Part shown: piece after piece, positions 52,895 through 64,000 of the stretch
Layout of the letters: every line of letters begins with the position of its first letter
Numbering within the stretch: position 1 is the stretch's first letter
Source: Epibacterium ulvae
GTDB lineage: Bacteria > Pseudomonadota > Alphaproteobacteria > Rhodobacterales > Rhodobacteraceae
Direction of reading: 5' to 3'
Assembly (NCBI RefSeq): GCF_900102795.1
Contig: NZ_FMWG01000007.1
Coordinates: 124,001 to 188,000, forward strand
Length of the DNA stretch: 64,000 nt
Notes under the pieces: generated by a model
Told to the model about the DNA's origin: nothing
What the model saw: the letters and a program-made list of their open reading frames with translations, nothing else
Database searches by the model: none
Translations under genes and position numbers: made by a program

Positions 52895-54085
52895 TTAGGC
52901 GCTCAAAGATACAAGCGCCTCACAGACCCGCTCAGGTGCGTAGACGTCTGGGCGGTCAGGAGACACCAGTGGAACGCTAAGACAGGGGACACAAAACCGG
53001 TCTTCAACCTCTGCCCGCTCTTGTGGGGTAACATGCGTCGGATCGCACAGCACCGCGGACAACAGATCCGACACTGCAGGTTGCGCCAAGAAATCAGCAC
53101 TTAGAACAGACAAAAGCGCCTCGACCTTGGCCGCGAGGGTCATCCCCGGACACTCGGGATCCGTCCCCAATCCGGGAAGATAAAGCTTTGGCCCTTTATG
53201 GTCTGCAATTGCCTGCCCTGTCCCTGCGGGCAAAAGCGCTGCAAACAGACTGCTATACAGGCTTCCCGGCGCATAACAAATCAGATCTGCGGCTTGAATA
53301 TGGGATCGATTACTATGGGGCAGCGGCACAGTTTCACGCGCCACCCGTTGTCCATGACGCATCAGATAGAGGTCTGAAATCGGGGACGCAATCGGGGGCA
53401 CCTCTTTTCCGGTCATCTGGCGTTGGCCGATGATTTCCTGTCCGTTCTCCAGTACCGCCGCCAGATCCAACGTTTGGTCCACCGCCGCATGAACCCGCCC
53501 TTTTACATCCACCAAACGTGACATCAACTGCAGTGCGGGTTCCAATGTCCGGCCCGTCGAAAGATACCCCCCGGTCAGGATCAAATTACCGATGCTTGCG
53601 CCAACAAGGTTAAATCCAGCCGGACAAGCTGCGGTGAAGCCGTGCAACAATTCAAGGATCGTCCTCCGCAGCCTGTCATCAATATGCGCGAGCAACGGAT
53701 GCGTTCCGCGTAAAAGGTCTGAAAACTCAGCCTGCAAGAGGTCATCCGAACTGGTCTTTGGCAATCTATGTGTGAACAGCCGATAGACCTCTGGTTGCCC
53801 TGAACCCTCTTCATTTGCGAGCGCCATCAAACGGCTACGCAGGTCACCGACCGCCGGCATATCAAAGGTATTACGCAACACTTGCGAACTGCCACCACTG
53901 TCAAACGGTGTGATCAAATGAACCGAATTATATGTGTATTGCTTCAGATTTCTCGCGATTTCATTCAACGCGCTTCCGCCACTAAAAAACAAAAGCTTTG
54001 GTCCAAGCTCCGGCTGCGCTTTTGCTTCTGCAATCCGACCTGCATCTGGCACAACCGCCTGACGGTTCAGGGTGATGTTTACCAC
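52895..54085 (-). CDS. CofD/YvcK-like protein (GAK-system-like)
   Basis: This protein of about 396 aa contains the Rossmann-like CofD/YvcK core: LLFFSGGSALNEIARNLKQY near the N-terminus, then LITPFDSGGSSQVLRNTFDM and AVGDLRSRLMALANE. TFAGYSIGN-type residues appear as NLVGASIGNLILTGGYLS. The group resembles the CofD-related protein of the GAK gene system rather than YvcK (uridylyltransferase-like gluconeogenesis factor). GTG at 54085 is preferred because GGAGAG lies 9 nt upstream; an ATG at 54187 would add 34 residues and lacks a ribosome site. It is just downstream of rpoC and is not in an operon with obvious partners. Substrate unknown. Confidence 0.72.
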   Translation of the reverse strand: MVNITLNRQAVVPDAGRIAEAKAQPELGPKLLFFSGGSALNEIARNLKQYTYNSVHLITPFDSGGSSQVLRNTFDMPAVGDLRSRLMALANEEGSGQPEVYRLFTHRLPKTSSDDLLQAEFSDLLRGTHPLLAHIDDRLRRTILELLHGFTAACPAGFNLVGASIGNLILTGGYLSTGRTLEPALQLMSRLVDVKGRVHAAVDQTLDLAAVLENGQEIIGQRQMTGKEVPPIASPISDLYLMRHGQRVARETVPLPHSNRSHIQAADLICYAPGSLYSSLFAALLPAGTGQAIADHKGPKLYLPGLGTDPECPGMTLAAKVEALLSVLSADFLAQPAVSDLLSAVLCDPTHVTPQERAEVEDRFCVPCLSVPLVSPDRPDVYAPERVCEALVSLSA

Positions 54086-54232
54086 GCGCTGTAACTCTCC
54101 ACACCTCGGGCCTGGACCTTCTGCGTGTCTCAAGCACTCATTAACGTCCCCTACCCTAAGGCCTTCCTTCCTGCGCAACAATAGCATCAGCCAAAGGGTG
54201 GACGGACATCGGCATCATGTTGCTCCTCCATC

Positions 54233-54267
54233 AAAAACGCCTGCCCGACACAGGGTCGAGCAGGCGT
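54233..54267 (-). terminator. Rho-independent terminator of the rpoBC operon
   Basis: On the minus strand, the 12-bp stem ACGCCTGCTCGA / TCGGGCAGGCGT (one G-U) with a 7-nt loop is followed by five T residues. Confidence 0.92.
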
Positions 54268-54312
54268 AAATTTTACATACGTTCAACGTGGTACGTTGAA
54301 GACGGATTGGTA

Positions 54313-57300
54313 TCAGTCGCGGCTTTCTGGCGTCTCCACCAGATTGTCCAACTCTGCTCCAAAGGCGTCTTCATCCATAACCGGCGCTGCCAAAGCCGCA
54401 GCAGCTGCTGCTTCTTCACGGCGAGCTTCCAGCACAACATTGTCACGCGAGACGGCAACCTGACGCATACGCTGCGTTGCCCCACCCGTACCGGCTGGGA
54501 TCAGACGGCCCACGATGACGTTCTCTTTCAGGCCAACCAGTTTGTCGCGTTTGCCCTGAACCGAAGCTTCGGTCAGAACGCGGGTGGTTTCCTGGAACGA
54601 CGCCGCCGAGATGAACGAACGGGTCTGCAGCGATGCTTTGGTGATACCCAAGAGGATCGGCTCGCCTTTGGCTGGGCGCTTGCCGCGCGCAATCGCCTTT
54701 TCATTGGCCAGGTCGAACTCTTGTTTGTCCACGTGCTCACCTTTCAGCAGCGTGGTTTCACCAGAGTCTGAGATCTCCCACTTTTGCAGCATCTGGCGAA
54801 CGATCACCTCGATGTGCTTGTCGTTGATCTTCACACCTTGCAGACGGTAAACATCCTGAACCTCGTCGATCATGTAGTTCGCCAGAGCTTCGACACCCAT
54901 GATGGACAGGATGTCATGCGGCGCTGGGTTACCATCCATGATGTAATCACCCTTCTGGACGAAGTCACCTTCCACAACTGGGATGTGCTTGCCTTTGGGC
55001 ACCATGTATTCGACGGTCTCCATGCTTTCATCTGCAGGCTCAATCGAGATGCGACGCTTGTTCTTATAGTCGCGGCCAAAGCGCACGTAACCATCAATTT
55101 CGGCGATGATCGCGTGGTCTTTTGGACGACGCGCTTCGAACAGTTCCGCAACGCGCGGCAGACCACCGGTAATGTCTTTGGTTTTTGCACCTTCACGCGG
55201 AATACGCGCAACAACGTCACCGGCGTGGATGGTCTGGCCATCTTCACACGACAGAATTGCATCCACAGACATTGGGTAGGTCAATGGATTGCCTAGATCA
55301 TTGCGAACTGGTTCACCGCTACCATCCACCAGAATAATCTCTGGTTTCAGATCCGACCCCTTAGGTGCTGAGCGCCAGTCGATCACGATCTTCTGGGTCA
55401 TACCGGTTGCTTCGTCGGTTTCTTCGCGCACAGCAAGGCCAGCGACCAGATCGACATATTTCGCAACACCGGCTTTTTCGGCGATGATTGGAAGCGTGTA
55501 AGGATCCCATTCATACAGTTTGTCGCCGCGCGAAATCGCCTGACCTTCTTTGACGAACAGCTTGGAGCCGTAGCCCAGCTTGTGGCTGGCGCGCTCTTCG
55601 CCGTGCTCGTCCTGAATGATCAGTTTCATGTTACGGCCAACAACCAAGGTCTCACCGTTCGAGTTTTCCAAGGTGTTGGGGTTCTCGAATACGATCTTAC
55701 CTTCTTGTGAAGCTTCCTGGAAGGACTGCTGACCACCCTGCGCAACACCACCAATGTGGAAGGTCCGCATGGTCAGCTGTGTACCGGGTTCACCGATTGA
55801 TTGCGCCGCGATAATACCAACCGCTTCGCCTTCGTTCACCTGCGTACCGCGTGCAAGGTCACGACCATAGCACATGGCGCAGACGCCCTCTTCGCTTTCA
55901 CAGGTCAGCGGTGAGCGAATACGGGTGGACTGAACACCTGCTTCTTCAACAGCGTCCGCCATGCGTTCGTCGATCATGGTCCCTGCAGCAACAATCACCT
56001 CATCGGTGCCGGGGCGACAGATATCATCCGCTGCAACACGACCCAGAAGACGCTCGCCAAGGCTTGCAACCACTTCACCATCATTGACAGCCGCCTCAGC
56101 GGTGATCGCACGCTCGGTGCCACAGTCATGCTCGCGCACGATGCAGTCTTGCGCAACGTCAACCAGACGACGGGTCAGGTAACCGGAGTTCGCAGTTTTC
56201 AAAGCGGTATCTGACAGACCCTTACGGGCACCGTGGGTGGAGTTGAAGTACTCCAGAACGGTCAGACCTTCTTTAAAGTTCGAGATGATCGGGGTTTCGA
56301 TGATGTCGCCGTTTGGCTTTGCCATCAGACCGCGCATCCCGCCCAGCTGTTTCATCTGTGTGACCGAGCCACGCGCACCAGAGTGGGCCATCATGTAAAC
56401 CGAATTTGGTTCCATAACCGCGCCATCGTCATCGCGTTTATCCGCAGAGATGGTGCCCATCATCGCATCGGTGACTTTGTCGTTACACTTTGACCATGCA
56501 TCGACAACTTTGTTGTACTTTTCACCCTGCGTGATCAGGCCGTCCATGTACTGCTGTTCAAAGTCTTTCACCTGATCGCGTGTTTCATCAACCAGTGTCC
56601 ATTTGTCATCAGGGATGACCATGTCATCCTTACCAAACGAGATACCGGCCTTGAACGCTTCACGGAAGCCCATGGTCATGATCTGGTCACAGAAGATAAC
56701 CGACTCTTTCTGACCGCAATAACGGTAGACAGTATCGATGACCTGCTGAACTTCTTTCTTCCGCAGAAGGCGGTTTACCAGTTCAAATGGAGCTTTGACG
56801 TTTTTCGGCAGGAGCGCACCCAACAGGACACGGCCTGGTGTGGTTTCAAAGCGTTTTTGAACCTCGTTGCCTTCTTCGTCGATCTGAACGATCCGTGCGG
56901 TGATTTTCGTGTGCAGGTGCACTTCACCCGCGTCCAGCGCGTGCTGCACTTCTTCGATCGCACCAAAGACCTTGCCTTCGCCTTTCATGCCCTCACGTTC
57001 AAGAGTCACATAGTAAAGACCCAAGATCATATCCTGTGACGGAACAATGATCGGCGCACCGTTCGCAGGTGACAGAACGTTGTTGGTGGACATCATCAGA
57101 ACGCGCGCTTCCAGCTGTGCCTCAAGGCTCAGCGGGACGTGAACCGCCATCTGGTCACCGTCGAAGTCCGCGTTAAACGCCGAACAGACCAGCGGGTGCA
57201 GCTGGATAGCTTTACCTTCGATCAGCGTGGGTTCAAACGCCTGAATACCAAGACGGTGCAGCGTTGGCGCACGGTTCAGCATGACAGGGTGTTCGCGGAT

Positions 57301-58554
57301 GACTTCGTCCAGAATATCCCAAACTTCGGGACGCTCTTTTTCCACCAATTTCTTGGCTTGCTTCACAGTCGAAGACAGGCCTTTGGCTTCAAGACGGCTG
57401 TAGATGAACGGCTTGAACAGTTCGAGCGCCATCTTTTTGGGCAAGCCACATTGATGCAGCTTGAGTTCAGGACCAGTCACAATAACCGAACGACCAGAGA
57501 AGTCGACGCGTTTCCCCAAAAGGTTCTGACGGAAACGACCCTGCTTACCTTTCAACATGTCAGACAGCGATTTCAGCGGACGCTTGTTGGCGCCAGTGAT
57601 CACGCGGCCACGACGACCGTTGTCGAACAATGCGTCTACAGATTCCTGCAGCATCCGCTTTTCGTTACGAACGATAATATCAGGCGCGCGCAGTTCGATC
57701 AGACGCTTCAAACGGTTGTTCCGGTTGATCACACGACGATAAAGATCGTTCAGATCTGATGTCGCAAAGCGACCACCATCCAGCGGCACCAGTGGGCGCA
57801 GTTCTGGTGGGATCACAGGGATCACGGTCATGATCATCCATTCAGGGCGGTTGCCGGATTCCAAGAAGGATTCCACAACTTTCAAACGCTTGATGATCTT
57901 TTTGGGTTTCAGCTCACCGGTCGCTTCGGCCAGTTCAGCACGCAGCGTTTCCGCTTCGGCTTCCAGATCAATCATCGACAGCATTTCACGGATCGCTTCC
58001 GCGCCAATGTTGGCGGTGAAGGCATCCATGCCGTACTGGTCTTGCGCGTCCATGTATTCTTCTTCGGTCATCATCTGGCCGAACTGCAGGTCGGTCAGAC
58101 CGGGTTCGATGACAACGTAGTTTTCGAAATACAGAACCCGTTCCAGGTCACGCAGGGTCATGTCCAGCATCAGGCCGATGCGGGAAGGCAGCGATTTCAG
58201 GAACCAGATATGGGCGACGGGTGACGCCAGTTCGATATGGCCCATACGCTCACGGCGTACTTTTTGAAGCGTAACTTCAACACCACATTTCTCGCAGACA
58301 ACGCCGCGATATTTCATGCGCTTATATTTGCCACACAGACATTCATAATCTTTGATCGGGCCAAAGATACGCGCGCAGAACAGACCGTCACGTTCGGGTT
58401 TGAATGTGCGGTAGTTGATGGTCTCAGGCTTTTTGATTTCGCCATAAGACCATGAAAGAATACGTTCAGGCGATGCCAGCGAGACTTTGATTTCATCAAA
58501 GACTTTTGGCGGCGTCAGCGGGTTGAACGGGTTGTTAGTAATTTCCTGGTTCAT
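54313..58554 (-). CDS. rpoC: DNA-directed RNA polymerase subunit beta'
   Basis: This 1413-aa largest subunit of RNA polymerase has the zinc finger [20 protein letters not shown] near residue 73 and the clamp/lid segments that follow. The catalytic metal loop is [18 protein letters not shown]. The C-terminal cysteine cluster ([17 protein letters not shown]) and [24 protein letters not shown] mark the jaw and trigger-helix regions. Its start overlaps the stop of the small ORF before it by 4 nt (ATGA). The gene is last in the rplJL-rpoBC operon and ends before a strong terminator. Confidence 0.98.
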   Translation of the reverse strand: MNQEITNNPFNPLTPPKVFDEIKVSLASPERILSWSYGEIKKPETINYRTFKPERDGLFCARIFGPIKDYECLCGKYKRMKYRGVVCEKCGVEVTLQKVRRERMGHIELASPVAHIWFLKSLPSRIGLMLDMTLRDLERVLYFENYVVIEPGLTDLQFGQMMTEEEYMDAQDQYGMDAFTANIGAEAIREMLSMIDLEAEAETLRAELAEATGELKPKKIIKRLKVVESFLESGNRPEWMIMTVIPVIPPELRPLVPLDGGRFATSDLNDLYRRVINRNNRLKRLIELRAPDIIVRNEKRMLQESVDALFDNGRRGRVITGANKRPLKSLSDMLKGKQGRFRQNLLGKRVDFSGRSVIVTGPELKLHQCGLPKKMALELFKPFIYSRLEAKGLSSTVKQAKKLVEKERPEVWDILDEVIREHPVMLNRAPTLHRLGIQAFEPTLIEGKAIQLHPLVCSAFNADFDGDQMAVHVPLSLEAQLEARVLMMSTNNVLSPANGAPIIVPSQDMILGLYYVTLEREGMKGEGKVFGAIEEVQHALDAGEVHLHTKITARIVQIDEEGNEVQKRFETTPGRVLLGALLPKNVKAPFELVNRLLRKKEVQQVIDTVYRYCGQKESVIFCDQIMTMGFREAFKAGISFGKDDMVIPDDKWTLVDETRDQVKDFEQQYMDGLITQGEKYNKVVDAWSKCNDKVTDAMMGTISADKRDDDGAVMEPNSVYMMAHSGARGSVTQMKQLGGMRGLMAKPNGDIIETPIISNFKEGLTVLEYFNSTHGARKGLSDTALKTANSGYLTRRLVDVAQDCIVREHDCGTERAITAEAAVNDGEVVASLGERLLGRVAADDICRPGTDEVIVAAGTMIDERMADAVEEAGVQSTRIRSPLTCESEEGVCAMCYGRDLARGTQVNEGEAVGIIAAQSIGEPGTQLTMRTFHIGGVAQGGQQSFQEASQEGKIVFENPNTLENSNGETLVVGRNMKLIIQDEHGEERASHKLGYGSKLFVKEGQAISRGDKLYEWDPYTLPIIAEKAGVAKYVDLVAGLAVREETDEATGMTQKIVIDWRSAPKGSDLKPEIILVDGSGEPVRNDLGNPLTYPMSVDAILSCEDGQTIHAGDVVARIPREGAKTKDITGGLPRVAELFEARRPKDHAIIAEIDGYVRFGRDYKNKRRISIEPADESMETVEYMVPKGKHIPVVEGDFVQKGDYIMDGNPAPHDILSIMGVEALANYMIDEVQDVYRLQGVKINDKHIEVIVRQMLQKWEISDSGETTLLKGEHVDKQEFDLANEKAIARGKRPAKGEPILLGITKASLQTRSFISAASFQETTRVLTEASVQGKRDKLVGLKENVIVGRLIPAGTGGATQRMRQVAVSRDNVVLEARREEAAAAAALAAPVMDEDAFGAELDNLVETPESRD

Positions 58555-58834
58555 TGGATGTCCTTTGCAGGCTCTGTGCAGCTAAAGAAGTGCACTGAAT
58601 GGGTAATGACTGGGAGAAAACGGTTGGTCTCAATAGGCGCGAAGGACGAATCCTTATCAACACCACAAGCGACACGCACCTTTTTCTGCGCGGTTTCGAT
58701 TGAAGAGAAGGCCCCGACACGAACCACGCCGCTATCGGAACCGTCTTGAAACTCAATGGCTGTGCAGCCCGAAATTGCGACCGACGCGAAACCAGTCACT
58801 AACTTCGGCAACACTGCACAACCAAAGCGTTGCA

Positions 58835-58835
<1 letters not shown>
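58551..58835 (-). CDS. Small putative lipoprotein encoded between rpoB and rpoC
   Basis: This 94-aa ORF fills the gap between rpoB and rpoC. Its ATG overlaps the rpoB stop by one base (TAATG) and its stop overlaps the rpoC start by four (ATGA), so all three are coupled. The N-terminus has basic residues, a hydrophobic stretch ([11 protein letters not shown]) and a lipobox-like ISGC with Cys24, suggesting a lipidated secreted protein. The rest has no known domain but contains [14 protein letters not shown]. The spacer is much longer than the usual rpoB-rpoC gap. Function unknown. It could instead be a pseudo-ORF, although exact coupling on both sides argues against that. Confidence 0.6.
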
Positions 58836-62971
<4,136 letters not shown>

Positions 62972-62983
62972 GTCAGATATCAC

Positions 62984-63253
62984 CTTTCGAGTGTTCTCAC
63001 CAGAACAAGAGCACCGCCGGGCCCCGGCACCTTGTCCATACGAGACAGTGGGGTTGGATCAATTCATGGCCGTCGTCCCGAATGGCGGCCTCCCGATCCT
63101 GCAAACCTCACCTTAGAAAAAACCCTTAACAAAAGGCCTTTACTGAGACAGGTTAGGCTGGACCTAGGGTTCCCTAGATCCAGCCAATAACTTGGGAGCA
63201 TTGCTACAACTTCTAAGCGAAATTGAAAGCGATATTTTCTCCCAAATAAGCGC
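62984..63253 (-). promoter_or_regulatory. rplL-rpoB spacer with a processing/attenuator hairpin
   Basis: In the rplL-rpoB spacer, the stem GGCTGGATCTAGGG / CCCTAGGTCCAGCC (one G-U, 63156-63185) has a tiny loop. A weaker stem CCTT/AAGG with T residues follows at about 63114-63136. In E. coli this spacer holds an attenuator and an RNase III site that set RNA polymerase synthesis below ribosomal protein synthesis. A similar role here is inference. Confidence 0.5.
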
Positions 63254-63628
63254 TTAGGCCAGCTCGACTTCCGCGCCAGCTGCTTCCAGCTTCGCTTTGA
63301 TGTCTTCTGCTTCGGCTTTATCAACGCCTTCTTTGATCTTGCCGCCTTCTTCAACCAGACCTTTGGCTTCTTTCAGACCCAGGCCGGTGATGCCGCGTAC
63401 TTCTTTGATCACGTTGATCTTAGATGCGCCAGCGTTCTTCAGAACGACGTCAAATTCGGTTTTTTCTTCTGCTGCTGCGCCGCCAGCGTCGCCACCAGCT
63501 GCCATGACAACTGCGCCGCCAGATGCGGGCTCGATGCCATACTCATCCTTCAGGATGGTTTTCAGTTCTTGTGCTTCCAGCAGGGTAAGACCAACGATGC
63601 TTTCCGCGAGTGCTTTCAGATCAGCCAT
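63254..63628 (-). CDS. rplL: 50S ribosomal protein L7/L12
   Basis: This 124-aa stalk protein has the N-terminal dimerisation segment [20 protein letters not shown], a short alanine/glycine-rich hinge and the C-terminal factor-binding domain. The latter has [20 protein letters not shown] and [18 protein letters not shown]. It recruits translation factors to the ribosome. The ATG at 63628 was chosen over an upstream frame since it gives the family N-terminus. It is preceded by rplJ and followed by a spacer before rpoB. Confidence 0.98.
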   Translation of the reverse strand: MADLKALAESIVGLTLLEAQELKTILKDEYGIEPASGGAVVMAAGGDAGGAAAEEKTEFDVVLKNAGASKINVIKEVRGITGLGLKEAKGLVEEGGKIKEGVDKAEAEDIKAKLEAAGAEVELA

Positions 63629-63708
63629 TTTATCAGCTCTTTCCGTATAAAGTGTGTGTTTTTCCAACGTGTTGCCTAGGCCCACGCCAGTCATTCAGTT
63701 CCAACCGC

Positions 63709-64000
63709 TTATGCAGCTTCCGACTTTTCTTCGATGGTCGAAAGGATGCTCGCGATGTTGCTTGCAGGTGCGCCAATTGCGCCAGCGATGTTCGAAGCAG
63801 GTGCGCCCAGCATGCCTGCGATCTGAGCAATAAGCTCTTCGCGCGAAGGCAGTTTGGAAACGGCTTCAACACCGGCACGATCCAGTGCGTTTTCACCCAT
63901 TGCACCACCAAGGATTTCGAACTTATCGTTCTCCTTGGCAAACCCTTCCGCGACTTTCGCAGCAGATACAGGGTCTTCGGAATAGGTGAGCACGGTCATC
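63709..64000 (-). CDS. rplJ: 50S ribosomal protein L10, C-terminal part
   Basis: This frame is open to the right edge of the window, so only the C-terminal 97 or so residues of L10 are present. Visible is [39 protein letters not shown] and [19 protein letters not shown]. The tail carries the duplicated motif [21 protein letters not shown]10 holds the L7/L12 dimers on the ribosome stalk. The start and N-terminal RNA-binding part lie beyond the window. The stop is 80 nt before the rplL start. Confidence 0.94.
   Translation of the reverse strand, partial: MTVLTYSEDPVSAAKVAEGFAKENDKFEILGGAMGENALDRAGVEAVSKLPSREELIAQIAGMLGAPASNIAGAIGAPASNIASILSTIEEKSEAA

Overview
The window looks like chromosome of a marine alphaproteobacterium of the Roseobacter group (Rhodobacteraceae). 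Supporting signs are the moderate GC content, the zwf-edd-eda Entner-Doudoroff operon, a TAXI-type TRAP transporter, the two-gene ergothioneine pathway (egtB-egtD), and an alphaproteobacterial rplJ-rplL-rpoB-rpoC operon. No rRNA, tRNA, CRISPR array or prophage was found.

Layout. 1-2340: the 3' part of ettA, an AT-richer orphan DUF4145 gene, a hairpin-dense non-coding stretch, and a cold-shock gene. 2430-7760: an FMN-dependent lactate dehydrogenase-type gene, an MFS transporter, an HTTM-like membrane protein with a small partner, ribosomal protein L25, a maleylacetoacetate isomerase remnant and a MarR regulator. 7915-15600: a probable dehalogenation locus. It holds a self-sufficient (BhbA/NpRdhA-type) reductive dehalogenase fused to its own ferredoxin reductase, a divergent MarR regulator, a PNPOx-reductase-ferredoxin triple fusion, a glutathione transferase and a LysR regulator. 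15590-21260: a LysR regulator divergent from a TAXI TRAP transporter operon that ends in a DadA-like oxidase.

21326-29531: a complete Nit1C-type nitrilase cluster of eight co-oriented genes, linked in the literature to cyanide/nitrile nitrogen use. It is divergent from a MocR-type regulator, and three copies of an ATACAAT element lie in the shared intergenic region. 30084-32308: egtB-egtD. 32347-35538: fba and fbp facing a DeoR regulator. 35594-42084: two chemoreceptors separated by a decayed IS903-group element. 42237-51348: a LacI regulator divergent from gap, a tungstate-type ABC transporter, and zwf-edd-eda. GTTAGCG-containing palindromes lie before gap, before zwf and between fbp and deoR. 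51390-54085: an AbrB-family membrane protein, a DUF1127 protein and a CofD/YvcK-like protein. 54313-64000: the rpoC-rpoB-rplL-rplJ operon on the minus strand, with an unexpected small lipoprotein-like ORF translationally coupled between rpoB and rpoC.

The genes most worth following up are the dehalogenase locus with its two fused electron-transfer proteins, the Nit1C cluster with its extra thioesterase-like gene and internal terminator, the hairpin-dense region at 1461-1710, and the rpoB/rpoC intercalated ORF. All functions are inferred from sequence reading alone; no database search was run.
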